Shown: positions 44,213 to 53,778, counted from the stretch's first letter. The stretch: 64,000 nt of DNA from Candidatus Humimonas hydrogenitrophica (GCA_947581615.1 CANPVD010000053.1:25737-89736), one strand, 5' to 3'. Notes: generated by a model not told the origin, from the letters alone. A program made the numbers and translations.

Positions 44213-45933
44213 CCCTGCACCTTCACGGTGGTGACCAGGTCTCCCTCGGCATCGAGGACGTGCACCCCGCAGGCCATGCAGGGATCGAAGGAGTGGATGG
44301 TCCTCAGGATCTCGATGGGCTGGTCCGGTTTGACCAGCGGGTGGTTGTCCACCAGCGAGGCCTCGTAGGGGCCCTTCTGGCCCTCCGCGTCACGCGGCGA
44401 GCAGTTCCAGGTGCTGGGGACGACGCACTGGTACCGGGAGATCTGGCCGTTCTGGATCTCCACCCAGTGGCCCAGCGCCCCGCGCGCCGCGTCCAGGTAC
44501 CCGTAGCCGCGCGCCGTGGCGGGCCACGTGGACGGATCCCACTTCTGGTCGTTGAAGGTGGCCACGTCGCCGTTCTTGATGCGCCCGACCAGGTCATCGT
44601 ACCAGTCCTCCATCTTGCGGGCGACCAGCACGGTCTCGATGGCCCGCGCCGCCGTGCGTCCCAGGGTCGAGAACAGCGCGGCCGGCCCCACCTGGAGCTT
44701 ACCGAGCGCCTCGCCGACCAGGGCCTTCACGCCCTCGTGGCCGGAGGCGTACGCGACCAGCATCCGCGCCAGCGGCCCCACCTCCATGGGCTTCCCGTCG
44801 TAGCGCGGCGCCTTCATCCAGGTGTACTTCTCCTGGTCCTGGATGAACGTCCAGGGTGGCTTGGGCCCGGTGTAGTTCGGCACGGTCTGGCCCTCGTAGG
44901 GGTGCAGCCCCTCCGCCGGCGCTCCCTGGTACTCGTACCAGGAGTGCATGACCTCCTCGCGCACCTTCTGCTCGTCGTAGGGGACCACCTTCGTCAGGTC
45001 GTTGTCGAGGATGATCCCGCGCGGGAAGTAGAGGTGCTCGATGTCGCGGAAGTCGCTGCCGGCCGCCGGGAACATGCCCACGGCCAGGTAGTTCGGGACG
45101 CCCCCGCCGATGGACGCCCAGTCCTTGTAGAAACCGGCGATGGCCAGCAGATCCGGCCAGTACACCTGCTCCACGAACACGAGGGCCTTGTCGATGAGCG
45201 CCTTGATGTCGCTCAGTCGCTCGGCGTTGATGGTCCCGGTGTCGTCCAGGTTGATGGCCGACGCCATCCCGCCCACCAGGAAGTTGGGGTGCGGGTTCTT
45301 GCCCCCGAAAATGGTGTGCAGCCTGATCACGTCGCGCTGCCAGTCCAGCGCCTCGAGGTAGTGCGCCACGGCGATCAGGTTGACCTCGGGCGGCAGCTTG
45401 TAGGCCGGGTGGCCCCAGTAGCCGTTGGTGAAGATTCCGAGCTGCCCGGAGCTCACGAACTTCTGGAGCTTTTCCTGCACCGCCTTGAAGTACGTCCCCG
45501 AGTTGTTGGGCCACGGGGACAGACTGCGGGCGATCTGCCCGGCCCTGTCGGGGTCGGCTTTCAGCGCGCTCACCACGTCCACCCAGTCGAGCGCGTGCAG
45601 GTGGTAGAAGTGGATCACGTGGTCCTGCACGGTCTGCATGCCGTGCACGAGGTTCCGGATGATGGTCGCGTTGGGCGGGATCGTGATGTCGAGCGCGTCC
45701 TCGACGGCCCGGCAGGACGCGATGGCGTGCACGACCGTGCACACGCCGCAGATCCGCTGGGTGAAGGCCCACGCGTCGCGCGGGTCTCGCCCGTTCATGA
45801 TGATCTCGATTCCGCGGAACTGGGTCGACGACGCCCACGCGTCCGCGATCATGCCGTTCTCCGCCTGCACCTCGATGCGCAGGTGGCCCTCGATCCGCGT
45901 GATCGGGTCGACGACGACCTTAGTCCTGGCCAT
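44209..45933 (-). CDS. hyaB: [NiFe] hydrogenase large subunit, group 1
   Basis: A 574-residue catalytic subunit. It carries the Ni-binding motifs L1 RICGVC (near residue 62) followed by VVHAIASCRAVEDAL, and L2 DPCMACGVH near residue 552, with a 16-residue tail ending in VTTVKVQG that the maturation protease should cut after the His. The start MARTKVVVDPITRIEGHLRIEV is standard for membrane-bound group 1 enzymes, and HPNFLVGGMASAINLDD and IEILRTIHSFDPCMAC agree. The ATG at 45933 overlaps the small-subunit gene by 14 bases. Its exact subgroup is not assigned. Confidence 0.97.
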   Translation of the reverse strand: MARTKVVVDPITRIEGHLRIEVQAENGMIADAWASSTQFRGIEIIMNGRDPRDAWAFTQRICGVCTVVHAIASCRAVEDALDITIPPNATIIRNLVHGMQTVQDHVIHFYHLHALDWVDVVSALKADPDRAGQIARSLSPWPNNSGTYFKAVQEKLQKFVSSGQLGIFTNGYWGHPAYKLPPEVNLIAVAHYLEALDWQRDVIRLHTIFGGKNPHPNFLVGGMASAINLDDTGTINAERLSDIKALIDKALVFVEQVYWPDLLAIAGFYKDWASIGGGVPNYLAVGMFPAAGSDFRDIEHLYFPRGIILDNDLTKVVPYDEQKVREEVMHSWYEYQGAPAEGLHPYEGQTVPNYTGPKPPWTFIQDQEKYTWMKAPRYDGKPMEVGPLARMLVAYASGHEGVKALVGEALGKLQVGPAALFSTLGRTAARAIETVLVARKMEDWYDDLVGRIKNGDVATFNDQKWDPSTWPATARGYGYLDAARGALGHWVEIQNGQISRYQCVVPSTWNCSPRDAEGQKGPYEASLVDNHPLVKPDQPIEILRTIHSFDPCMACGVHVLDAEGDLVTTVKVQG

Positions 45934-47092
45934 GACGATCCTCCTCGTGGCTGGCGGAACCGCCGTCCGGCCCGCCGCCGCCCGAGCCCGACGCGCCCTC
46001 CTTCCGATGCCGCATCCGGTTCACACCCGTGACGACCGCGTGAGCCGCCACGCCGGCCGTGGCCCCGACCGCGAGCGCCGCGCCGATCGTGTCGGCCGTG
46101 CTCTCGATGCCGAAGCCCGAGACCTTGGGCATCCGCTGGTAGAAGGGAGTCATGGTGTCCCAGAACATCCGCTCGGTGCAGCCCAGGCAGGGATGCCCCG
46201 CCCCGATTGGCCAGCTCGTCTCGCCGTTCCACTGGAAGATCGGGCACGGCGAAAAGGTCGCCGGCCCCTTGCAGCCCACCTCGTACAGGCACCATGCCTT
46301 GCGCGCGGCCTCATCGTCGAACGCCTTGACGAACTGGCCGGCGTCGAAGTTGGCGCGCCGCGAGCACTGGTCGTGGATCCTGGCGCCGTACGCGAACAGG
46401 GGCCGGTGGTCGTAGTCGAGGTCCGGCAGGCGGCCGAAGGTCAGGTAGTGGACCACGGTGGCGGTGATCGTGTCCGCGATCGGTGGACACCCGGCGATGT
46501 TCACCACCGGCTTGTCCTTGACGATCTGATCGACGCCCACCGCCCGGGTCGGGTTGGGGGCCGCCGCCTGCACGCTTCCGAAGTGCGCGCACGCCCCGAC
46601 GGCCAGGACGGCCGCGGCGCCCGCGGCGGCTTCTTCGAGGATGTCGCGCGCCGTGCGGCCGCCGATGGTGGTGTAGATGCCGCCTTCGGCCAGGGGCACG
46701 GAGCCCGTCACGATGAGAACGTACTCGCCGTGGTGGTCCTTCATCGCCTGCTGCAGCGCGCTCTCCGCCGCGGAGCCCGCAGCCGCCTGCAGGTTCTCCT
46801 GGTAGTCCAGGGAGATGAGGTTGAGGACCAGGTCTCCGATGGTCGGATGGGACGTGCGGAGCGCCGACTCGGTGCAGCCCGTGCACTCCTGTAGCGACAG
46901 CCAGATCACGCTCGGTCGCTGAAGCTGTTCGAGGGCTTTGGCGAGCTTCGGCGTGAGCAGGCTGCTCAGGCCGAGAATGGCGCCCATCTCGCCACAGAAC
47001 TGGAGGAAGTCTCGACGGCTGACGCCGCGGCTGTGGAGATGTTCGCCGAGGGTCGCCCCGGGCTCCCAGGGATCGGTCAACGGAAAGTACAT
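45920..47092 (-). CDS. hyaA: [NiFe] hydrogenase small subunit, Tat-exported, group 1
   Basis: A 390-residue iron-sulphur subunit. The Tat signal is SRRDFLQFCGEMGAI (residues 25-39). The proximal cluster motif is ECTGCTES (normal two Cys, no additional Cys between) and the third site is VGACAHFGSVQAA, so the two extra Cys of oxygen-tolerant enzymes are missing. The medial and distal clusters are in the region HDQCSRRANF ... CLYEVGCKGPATFSPCP ... HPCLGCTERMFWD. A C-terminal hydrophobic helix (TIGAALAVGATAGVAAHAVV) would anchor it. The ATG at 47092 is the first gene of the operon. Confidence 0.96.
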   Translation of the reverse strand: MYFPLTDPWEPGATLGEHLHSRGVSRRDFLQFCGEMGAILGLSSLLTPKLAKALEQLQRPSVIWLSLQECTGCTESALRTSHPTIGDLVLNLISLDYQENLQAAAGSAAESALQQAMKDHHGEYVLIVTGSVPLAEGGIYTTIGGRTARDILEEAAAGAAAVLAVGACAHFGSVQAAAPNPTRAVGVDQIVKDKPVVNIAGCPPIADTITATVVHYLTFGRLPDLDYDHRPLFAYGARIHDQCSRRANFDAGQFVKAFDDEAARKAWCLYEVGCKGPATFSPCPIFQWNGETSWPIGAGHPCLGCTERMFWDTMTPFYQRMPKVSGFGIESTADTIGAALAVGATAGVAAHAVVTGVNRMRHRKEGASGSGGGGPDGGSASHEEDRHGQD

Positions 47093-47465
47093 CGACCCAC
47101 CTCCCGGATCATGAACCGCCGCCGCGCATGGCGCTCCCTCGCGGCTCGCCGGCGTGGACGGCTCCGTAGCGCGGACCGGTCGAATGCCAGTTCGCTTTGT
47201 CGGGCTTGTCCATCATGCTACGTAGCCGGCAACAGGCCGTCTGTCGGGAAGAGCGTGGCCCTGTCTGTACGTGAGGCGTGCGCAGCGTGTGGGGAGATCC
47301 CCCACCGGACCCCCGGACCGCGGAGCGGCGGGATGTCACCACACGCCGGAGCGTGCAACTCCCGACAGACGGCCGGTCTGGCGCTCCCTATCACTAGAGG
47401 TGCCGCCGGCCTCGACCCGGCCCGCGGCGACCCCGTCCGTTCCGCCCCCCAGCCGAGGACGGACC
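47093..47465. promoter_or_regulatory. Divergent regulatory region between hydrogenase and ATPase operons
   Basis: A 373-base region with no supported gene, serving the hydrogenase operon on the minus and the ATPase operon on the plus strand. It holds a perfect 15-base inverted repeat with arms at 47235-47249 and 47360-47374, each containing TCCCGACAG, and between them the palindrome GTGGGG-AGATC-CCCCAC at 47289-47305. No clear -24/-12 or -35/-10 element could be fixed. Short frames that cross it have no ribosome site. Confidence 0.6.
47235..47374. repeat. Perfect 15-base inverted repeat, arms 110 bases apart
   Basis: The arms 47235-47249 (GGCCGTCTGTCGGGA) and 47360-47374 (TCCCGACAGACGGCC) are exact complements. 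The spacing, about ten or eleven helical turns, would place two regulator dimers on the same face of the DNA if each arm is a binding site. The inner half TCCCGACAG occurs also upstream of the Usp operon and in the cytochrome region. Confidence 0.6.
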
Positions 47466-47846
47466 GTGAGCTCACGCGAAGCATCCACCGACGGCACATC
47501 CGGGGCGGAAATTCCGCCCGCGGGAGCCCTGCGGCGCCTGCTGGAGGTCGAGCGGGAGGCGGAGGAGGCCCTCGTCCTGGCCCGGACCGAGGCACGGGAG
47601 CTGGTGGCGGCGGCACGCGCACGAGCGCTCGCCTCGGAGGAGGACGTTCGCCACGACGTGGCTCTCGCCGGCCAGCGGCTCGAGCGGGAGATCCACGCCT
47701 GGCGTGACGAGCGACTGGCGGCCCTGCAGGCCGAATCGGAGGGCACGGCGCGCGCCTACGACGAGGCCGCCTCCACGCGTATCGGGAAGCTCGCGCGCGT
47801 CGTGGTCGACGAGATCCTCGCCTTCGACGAGGCCGGCGGGGCATGA
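47466..47846 (+). CDS. atpH: V/A-type ATPase peripheral stalk subunit G/H
   Basis: A 126-residue helical, charged protein, first of the ATPase operon. After a 20-residue polar N-terminus it is a continuous coiled coil (LLEVEREAEEALVLARTEARELV), the usual look of subunit G/H that pairs with subunit E in the peripheral stalk. The GTG at 47466 has GAGGA upstream. The stop overlaps the subunit I ATG by four bases. Sequence conservation in this family is low, so the name rests mainly on position and coiled coil. Confidence 0.75.
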   Translation: MSSREASTDGTSGAEIPPAGALRRLLEVEREAEEALVLARTEARELVAAARARALASEEDVRHDVALAGQRLEREIHAWRDERLAALQAESEGTARAYDEAASTRIGKLARVVVDEILAFDEAGGA

Positions 47847-49774
47847 TCGTTTCCATGGCGCGGGTGCGGATCCTGGGACCGCGCGAGCGGCTCGAGGCCG
47901 TGCTCGGGGAGCTGCAGGACATGGAGGTCCTGCACGTGGCCCCGCCGGTGTCCCTGACCCCTCCCGGGGGCGCGCCTTCCGCGGAAGCACCGGGAGTGGA
48001 GGCGGAGGCGCAGGCGGACCGGAACGTGGCCACCACCCGGAAGCGCATCGAGGCGATCGGCTGGCTCCTGGAGCGGCTTCCCGCCACGGACGGCCGCGGA
48101 CGAACCCGCCCGGACCTGCCCGACCGGAAAGAAGAGCTCGACGACCTCCTCTCCCGCCTCCACCGCGCGGTCGCGGCGCTCGGCGAGCAGCAGGTGGGAC
48201 GGAGCCACGAGCGAGCCCGGGTGGCGCGCATGAGGGAGCTGCTCGAGACGTTTCGCGGTCTGGACGCGCTGCGCGGGCACTCCGGGGCGACCCACCCCTA
48301 TTTCCTGATCGTCGAGACCCCGGACGGGCGGGCCGTGCAGGAGCTCCGGGAGGGGCTGGCCCGGCTCCTGGACGGCGGCTTCGAGCTGCTCGAGGGACCG
48401 CGGAGCGACGGCGAGACGCCGGCCGTGCTCCTGGTCCCCGGCGATCGCACCGGGGAGGTGGAGCGACTCCTGGCCGGCGCCGGGATCCAGGAGCTGCCGC
48501 TCACCGCCGGCGGTGCCGATGCGACGCGCTCCCCGGACGAGCGACTCGAGGCGCTCGACGCGCGCCTCGCCACGCTCGGGAGTCGCCTCGACCGGCTCGG
48601 ACGCCGATACCGCGCGCCCCTGGAAGATCGCCTGCAGGCGGAGCACGACCGCCTCCTCGCCCTGGAGGCGCGAGCCAGCGCGGCCACCAGCCGGCACGCG
48701 TTCGTGCTGCAGGGCTTCGTGCCCGAGGACGCCGTGCGCCGGCTCGAGAGTCGTCTCCACGAGCGCGTCGGGCCCACGGTCGTGGTGGAGCGCCAGGGCC
48801 GGGAGGAATGGCAGGGGGAACTGGCGCCCGTCGTCCTCCACAATCCGCGGCTCTTCCGGCCCTTCGAGGCGATTACGCGCACCCTGCCCCTGCCCCGCTA
48901 CGGCAGCATCGACCCGACGCCGTTCGTGGCCGTGTTCTTCCCGATGTTCTTCGGCGTCATTGTGGGCGACGTGGCCTACGGGACCGTCATCGCCGCCCTG
49001 GCCCTGCTCCTGCGCCGCGGCTCAGCGGCGGACGGCCTGCGGCGAAGCGTCGCCGAGATCGCCGGGGCATGCGCCGCGTTCACGATCGTGTTCGGCTTCC
49101 TGTACGGCGAGTTCGCGGGCGACCTGGGTCGACGCCTGTTCGGCCTCCGTCCCCTCCTCCTGGACCGCGAGGAGGCCCTGGTGCCCTTCCTGGCGCTGGC
49201 CATCGCGCTGGGGTTCGTGCAGGTCGTACTGGGGCTGGTGCTGGGCGCCGTCTCCTCCTTCCGGGGTCACCGGAGGGAGTCGCTCGGCCGCGGCCTCTCG
49301 GCCCTCATGCTCGTCCTGGTGGCCCTGGCGCTGCTGGCCGCCGTGGAGGTCCTTCCGCACGGCTTCTTCACCCCGGCGATCGTGGCGCTGCTGGTGGCCT
49401 TCCCGGTCCTGGTCGTCCTGGAGGGCTTCCTGGCCCCCATCGAGCTGCTGTCGACGCTGGGCAACGTTCTCTCCTACGCCCGTATCATGGCCGTGGGGAC
49501 CGCGTCGGTGATGATGGCGGTGGTCGCCAACCGGCTGGCGGGTGCGGTGGGAGGCGTGCTGGTGGGCATCCTGTTCGGTCTCCTCTTCCACCTCGTGAAC
49601 TTCGGACTGGCGCTGTTCGGACCCACCATCCACGGCCTCCGACTCCACTACGTCGAGTTCTTCGGCAAGTTCTTCAGCCCGGGCGGAACCCAGTACCGGC
49701 CCTTCGGGCATTGGCGACCGGAGCCCGGGCCTCCATCCAACCCCAACGCGGTGAAGGCCGCGAGGAGCGTTTGA
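47843..49774 (+). CDS. atpI: V/A-type ATPase subunit I (membrane stator)
   Basis: A 643-residue protein: the N-terminal 330 residues are a soluble coiled-coil arm (ARVRILGPRERLEAVLGELQ at the start), and the C-terminal part has seven or eight membrane helices. Family marks in the membrane part are PTPFVAVFFPMFFGVIVGDVAYG (PTP and GD-YG), FRGHRRESLGRG and GNVLSYARIMAVGTASVMMA, which contains the conserved Arg facing the c-ring. It forms the ion half-channels and links the stalks to the membrane. The stop is four bases before subunit K. Confidence 0.93.
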   Translation: MIVSMARVRILGPRERLEAVLGELQDMEVLHVAPPVSLTPPGGAPSAEAPGVEAEAQADRNVATTRKRIEAIGWLLERLPATDGRGRTRPDLPDRKEELDDLLSRLHRAVAALGEQQVGRSHERARVARMRELLETFRGLDALRGHSGATHPYFLIVETPDGRAVQELREGLARLLDGGFELLEGPRSDGETPAVLLVPGDRTGEVERLLAGAGIQELPLTAGGADATRSPDERLEALDARLATLGSRLDRLGRRYRAPLEDRLQAEHDRLLALEARASAATSRHAFVLQGFVPEDAVRRLESRLHERVGPTVVVERQGREEWQGELAPVVLHNPRLFRPFEAITRTLPLPRYGSIDPTPFVAVFFPMFFGVIVGDVAYGTVIAALALLLRRGSAADGLRRSVAEIAGACAAFTIVFGFLYGEFAGDLGRRLFGLRPLLLDREEALVPFLALAIALGFVQVVLGLVLGAVSSFRGHRRESLGRGLSALMLVLVALALLAAVEVLPHGFFTPAIVALLVAFPVLVVLEGFLAPIELLSTLGNVLSYARIMAVGTASVMMAVVANRLAGAVGGVLVGILFGLLFHLVNFGLALFGPTIHGLRLHYVEFFGKFFSPGGTQYRPFGHWRPEPGPPSNPNAVKAARSV

Positions 49775-49778
49775 GTTC

Positions 49779-50000
49779 ATGGACATCTTGTGGCTCACCA
49801 TGAGCGCGGCCGTGGCGATCGCCGTCCCGGCGCTGGCCACGGCCTGGGCCCAGTCGCGAATCGGCGCCTCGGCCGCCGCCACGCTGGCCGAGAAGCCCGA
49901 GCTGAGCACGACCGTGATTCTCATGATCGCCATTCCCGAGACGATGGTGATCCTCGGCTTCGTGGTCGCCCTCATGATCCTCCTCCAGGGCGGCGCCTGA
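49779..50000 (+). CDS. atpK: V/A-type ATPase subunit K (c-ring), two-helix form
   Basis: A 73-residue proteolipid of two membrane helices. Many bacterial V-type K subunits are duplicated to about 150 residues; this one is single. The ion-binding Glu lies in the second helix, AIPETMVILGF, and the first helix ends with WAQSRIGASAAATLAEKPE, which follows the pattern of c-subunits with a Gln one turn before the loop. Gln in helix 1 with Glu-Thr in helix 2 is part of the known Na+-binding pattern, although the Tyr of that pattern is absent. It lies between subunits I and E. Confidence 0.88.
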   Translation: MDILWLTMSAAVAIAVPALATAWAQSRIGASAAATLAEKPELSTTVILMIAIPETMVILGFVVALMILLQGGA

Positions 50001-50010
50001 GGCCGCCGAC

Positions 50011-50655
50011 ATGAGCCTGGATGCCCTGCTGGACGCCGTCGAGCGTCGCGGCCGCCAGGAGGTCGAACGCGTGCTCGACCAGGCCAGGGCCGAGGCGGCC
50101 GCCGTCGAGCGTGCCGCCGAGTCTCGCCTCGCGGAGCGCCGCGCGGACGCCCTCCGCGAGCTCGAGGCTCGTGTCCGAGGGGAAGCCGAGGCCCGGCTGG
50201 CCGCGGCCCGACGGGAGGCCAGGGCCCGGGTGCTGCGCTCGCGCGAGCGGCTTCTCGAGGCCGTGTTCGAGGCGGTGATGGCGGAGCTGCCCGACGCCGC
50301 CGCGTCCGAGCGGTACCGGAGCGCGCTCCCCGATCTGCTGGCCGAGGCGCTGCGTTGCGTGGACGCGCGCGGGGCCACGCTAGAGTGCGCCGCGCCGCTG
50401 CGCGACGAGGCACGGGAGATCCTGGAGGCTCCGGGCGTCGGCGGCCCGAACCGGCAGGACATCGTGGTCCGGTCCTGTCCGGAAGCGGACACGGGGATCC
50501 GGCTCCTGTCGGCGGACGGTCGAGCCCTCGTGGATGCCACCCTGGCCGCCCGCCTGGAACGGCTCCGGCCGCGACTCGCCATCGTCGTGCTGGCCGCTCT
50601 GGGTCCCCGGGCCACGGCGTCCGTGCCCCCGTCCGGGACGGGAGACCGACCGTGA
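50011..50655 (+). CDS. atpE: V/A-type ATPase subunit E (peripheral stalk)
   Basis: A 214-residue protein: an N-terminal coiled coil of 90 residues (RQEVERVLDQARAEAAAVERA) followed by a globular alpha/beta domain (VLRSRERLLEAVFEAVM, then TGIRLLSADGRALVDATLAARLERL). The latter stretch, a Gly-containing turn before VD-TL-R, is the conserved end of subunit E. It pairs with subunit G/H to hold the A3B3 head. ATG at 50011, ten bases after subunit K; the stop overlaps subunit C by four bases. Confidence 0.88.
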   Translation: MSLDALLDAVERRGRQEVERVLDQARAEAAAVERAAESRLAERRADALRELEARVRGEAEARLAAARREARARVLRSRERLLEAVFEAVMAELPDAAASERYRSALPDLLAEALRCVDARGATLECAAPLRDEAREILEAPGVGGPNRQDIVVRSCPEADTGIRLLSADGRALVDATLAARLERLRPRLAIVVLAALGPRATASVPPSGTGDRP

Positions 50656-51665
50656 GCGGCTGGTGGGGCGACGTGAACGCCCGGGCCCGGGGACTGGGCG
50701 CCGGCCTCCCCTCCGCCGTCGACCTGGCGGCCCTCGCGCGCGAGCGGAGCGTCCCGGGACTCGCCCGGAACCTCGCGGCGCACGGAGTGGGGGCCGGCGC
50801 CAGGCCGGCGGCCACGGCCGCCGAGCTGGACACGGAGGTGCGCCGCTGGGCCGCCGGGCACCTGGCCCTGCTGCGCCGCCGCATGGGTCATCGCCGCTCC
50901 CTCGCGGCGCGCGTGGTCCTCGACGACACGGACCGGCGCGCCGTGCGTGCCCTCCTCCGGGGCGCCGCGGAGGGCGCACCTGCCGCCGTCCGACTTGCGG
51001 GCGTCATCCCGTCTGTCCACCTCCCCCTCCCGCGGCTCGAGGAACTGGCCCGGTGCGACTCCATCGAACAGCTGGGGGATCGGCTCGAGCGTTTGGGGCA
51101 CCCGGCGGCCGCGCCGCTCCGAGCGGCCCCGGGCGGAACGGTGCCGGACCTCTTCCGCCTCGAGGCCGCGCTGGACCGGGCCTACGCACGCCGTGCCCTG
51201 GCGGGTTCCCGCCGCGGTGGAGACCTGCTGGCCTTCGTGCGGGAGGAGATCGACCTGCGGAACGCATGGTCGATCCTGGCCCTCTCGGGCGCCCCCGGCG
51301 CCCGGGACACGGACGGTCTCCACCTGGAGGGAGGGGAGCGGATCTCCCCTGCCCGCTTCCTGGACCTGTGCGGCACCGACCCCGAACGGGTCCGGAGCGC
51401 GCTGTCCGGGACCTTCGGCGGCGGGCCCCTCTCCGACCTGTTCCGGGAGACGGTCTCGACGGCGGCGCTGGAACGGCGGTCCCTGGAGCTGCGGGCCGTC
51501 GCGTGGACGCGGCGCGGGCGAGCCCGCCCCCTCGGACCCGCGCCGTTCCTGGCCTTCGCCCTGCGGCTGGCGGCCTCCATCCACGATCTGGGCTTGCTGG
51601 TGTGGGGGTGCGCGCTCGACGCTCCGCCCGACCGGCGGCTGCCGACGCTCCACGAGGTCGCGTGA
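50652..51665 (+). CDS. atpC: V/A-type ATPase subunit C (V0 d-type)
   Basis: A 337-residue, mainly helical protein that caps the c-ring and binds the central stalk. It has the three-lobed helical pattern of the family, with [18 protein letters not shown] near residue 165 and [25 protein letters not shown] near 190 (E-D-N-I-L pattern). It also has a final stretch [21 protein letters not shown] with the usual end of the family. The GTG at 50652 overlaps the subunit E stop by four bases and its stop does the same with subunit F. Conservation is low, position is decisive. Confidence 0.82.
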   Translation: MSGWWGDVNARARGLGAGLPSAVDLAALARERSVPGLARNLAAHGVGAGARPAATAAELDTEVRRWAAGHLALLRRRMGHRRSLAARVVLDDTDRRAVRALLRGAAEGAPAAVRLAGVIPSVHLPLPRLEELARCDSIEQLGDRLERLGHPAAAPLRAAPGGTVPDLFRLEAALDRAYARRALAGSRRGGDLLAFVREEIDLRNAWSILALSGAPGARDTDGLHLEGGERISPARFLDLCGTDPERVRSALSGTFGGGPLSDLFRETVSTAALERRSLELRAVAWTRRGRARPLGPAPFLAFALRLAASIHDLGLLVWGCALDAPPDRRLPTLHEVA

Positions 51666-51988
51666 AGCGTCGAACCCGGATCGTGTGCACGCCGGCGCTC
51701 GCGCCGGGCTTCCGGCTCGCCGGGCTCCCCGTCCAGGAGGCGGTGACCGCCGCGGACGCCGCACGGGAGCTTTCGGCCCTGCGCCGTCGGCCCGAGGTGG
51801 GCATCGTGCTGATGGAAGAGGGGCTGTTCGAGGCGCTCGCCGAGGAGGAGCGGGCCGCGGCGGAGCGAGGGGCACTTCCCATCGTGGTCCCCTTCCCGGG
51901 TCCGGAGTGGGCACGGGCGGAGGACGCCGAGGCCTACGTGGTCCGTCTCCTGCGCCGGGCGATCGGCTACAGGGTGAGGCTCCGGTGA
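51662..51988 (+). CDS. atpF: V/A-type ATPase subunit F
   Basis: A 108-residue alpha/beta protein that sits on the central rotor stalk with subunit D. The fold is a Rossmann-like half: [15 protein letters not shown] near the start, [15 protein letters not shown] in the middle, and [10 protein letters not shown] toward the end, the usual order of subunit F. The GTG at 51662 and the stop at 51986-51988 overlap subunits C and A by four bases each. Confidence 0.86.
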   Translation: MKRRTRIVCTPALAPGFRLAGLPVQEAVTAADAARELSALRRRPEVGIVLMEEGLFEALAEEERAAAERGALPIVVPFPGPEWARAEDAEAYVVRLLRRAIGYRVRLR

Positions 51989-53778
51989 GCGGTCCGCTCG
52001 TGGTGATGGCGGCCGGCGCCCTGGCCAGACTGAGACCCATGCGCGAGGCGTCCCTGAACGAGCTCGTGCGGGTGGGAGAGGCGGGTCTCCTCGGAGAAGT
52101 GATCCGTGTGGAGGGCGACGTCGCCACGGTGCAGCTGTTCGAGGAGACGGCCGGTCTGCGCCTGGGCGAGCCGGCGCGCCCCACCGGGGGCCCGCTGACC
52201 GCCGAGCTGGGCCCCGGCCTGGCCGGCTCGGTCCTGGACGGCGTGGGGCGCCCCCTCGAGGCGGTGGCCCGGGCATCGGGCGCGTTCCTGCAACCCGGCG
52301 CCGAGGCGGCCACCCTGTCCCGGGAACACCGGTGGGAGTTTCGGGCCGCGATCCGCCCCGGATCGACGGTGGCCGGCGGAGACGTGCTCGGCACGGTGGA
52401 CGAGAAGCCCGGGCTCGAACACCGCATCCTGGTGCCGCCGCGCGCGGCCGGCCGCATCGCCGCGCTCGAGGACGGAAGCTACACGGTGGACGAGCCGATC
52501 GGGGCTCTCGAGGACGGCACGGAGCTGCGGCTGGCCCAGCCATGGCCGGTGCGCGTCCCCCGGCCCGTGGCCGCCCGCCTGCGCGGCGACCGTCCCATGG
52601 TCACCGGCCAGCGCGTCTTCGACCTCCTGTTCCCCGTAGCACAGGGCGGCACGGTGGCGGTCCCGGGCGGATTCGGGACGGGCAAGACGGTCATCGAGCA
52701 GACGCTGGCCAAGTTCGCCGAGGCCGACGTGGTCGTGTACGTGGGCTGCGGCGAGCGCGGCAACGAGATGGCCGAGGTGCTGGAGGAGTTCCCGGCGCTC
52801 GAGGACCCGCGCAGCGGACGCTCGATCATGGATCGCACGGTGCTGGTCGTGAACACGTCCAACATGCCGGTGGCGGCGCGCGAGGCCTCGACCTACCTCG
52901 GAATGACGGTGGCCGAGTACTACCGGGACATGGGCTACCGGGTAGCGCTCCTCTCGGACAGCCTGTCGCGCTGGGCCGAGGCATTGCGGGAGATCGCCTC
53001 CCGTCTCCAGGAGCTGCCGGGCGAGGAGGGCTACCCGACCTACCTTTCCAGCCGCCTCGGGGCCCTGTTCGAGAGGGCCGGCCGCTGCGCTCCCCTCGGA
53101 AAGCCGGAGCGCGAGGGCGCCGTCACCTTCGTCGCCGCGGTATCTCCCCCCGGCGGCGACTTCTCGGAGCCGGTGACCCAGGCCTCCCTCCGGGCGGCGG
53201 GAGCCCTGTGGGCGCTCGACCCCGCCCTGGCCCACCAGCGCCAGTTCCCCGCCGTCGACTGGGAGGTGAGCTACAGCCTGTACGCCGGGCCGACCGCCGC
53301 GTGGTTCGCCGACGAGGTGGGAGCGGATTGGCCGGATCTGCGCCAGGAGATCCTCACCCTGCTCGAGAGGGACCGGGAGCTCCGGGACGTCGCGGGGCTC
53401 GTGGGACCCGAGGCGCTGGAGGACGGCGATCGACTCCTCCTGCAGGTGGCGAGGCTGGTGCGGGAGCTGCTCATCGGACAGAGCGCGGTGGACCCGGTGG
53501 ATGCGTTCTCGCCGCTCGCGCGGACGCACGCGCTCGCCGGGCTCCTGGTCGCGCTGCGGGACGGGGCGCGCTCGGCGATCGACCGCGGCCGCGCGCTCGA
53601 ATCTCTGGACCTGGCCCCGGCCGTTCGCGCCCTGTCGGCCGTCCGGCGCGCCGGCCCCGACGAGCTGCCCGCCCGCGTCGTGGAGGCCCGCAGCGCCATC
53701 GCGGCACTGCGCCGAGAGGGGACGGCGGGGGACCAGCCGGCCGGCGGGGACGTCACGGCGGGCGAGGGGGGAGCGTGA
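51985..53778 (+). CDS. atpA: V/A-type ATPase catalytic subunit A
   Basis: A 597-residue catalytic subunit. Visible are the Walker [10 protein letters not shown] near 229-237, the Walker B region [20 protein letters not shown], the arginine/ALL region [19 protein letters not shown], and the [18 protein letters not shown] bulge domain insertion typical of A-subunits. It hydrolyses or makes ATP with subunit B. GTG at 51985 overlaps subunit F and the stop overlaps the GTG of subunit B. The C-terminal 60 residues are Ala/Gly/Arg-rich. Confidence 0.97.
   Translation: MSGPLVVMAAGALARLRPMREASLNELVRVGEAGLLGEVIRVEGDVATVQLFEETAGLRLGEPARPTGGPLTAELGPGLAGSVLDGVGRPLEAVARASGAFLQPGAEAATLSREHRWEFRAAIRPGSTVAGGDVLGTVDEKPGLEHRILVPPRAAGRIAALEDGSYTVDEPIGALEDGTELRLAQPWPVRVPRPVAARLRGDRPMVTGQRVFDLLFPVAQGGTVAVPGGFGTGKTVIEQTLAKFAEADVVVYVGCGERGNEMAEVLEEFPALEDPRSGRSIMDRTVLVVNTSNMPVAAREASTYLGMTVAEYYRDMGYRVALLSDSLSRWAEALREIASRLQELPGEEGYPTYLSSRLGALFERAGRCAPLGKPEREGAVTFVAAVSPPGGDFSEPVTQASLRAAGALWALDPALAHQRQFPAVDWEVSYSLYAGPTAAWFADEVGADWPDLRQEILTLLERDRELRDVAGLVGPEALEDGDRLLLQVARLVRELLIGQSAVDPVDAFSPLARTHALAGLLVALRDGARSAIDRGRALESLDLAPAVRALSAVRRAGPDELPARVVEARSAIAALRREGTAGDQPAGGDVTAGEGGA

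Noticed and set aside
45920..47092. Oxygen-tolerant (six-Cys) hydrogenase
   Set aside because: The small subunit has only the four normal proximal cluster positions; the two extra Cys are Gly and Ser.
47093..47465. Sigma-54 promoter in the hydrogenase upstream region
   Set aside because: A TGGCAT on the minus strand has no matching TTGC element at the required spacing.
49674..52457. 927-codon minus-strand frame opposite the ATPase genes
   Set aside because: It covers five overlapping, well-conserved ATPase genes; its Arg/Ser/Ala-rich sequence has no domain.
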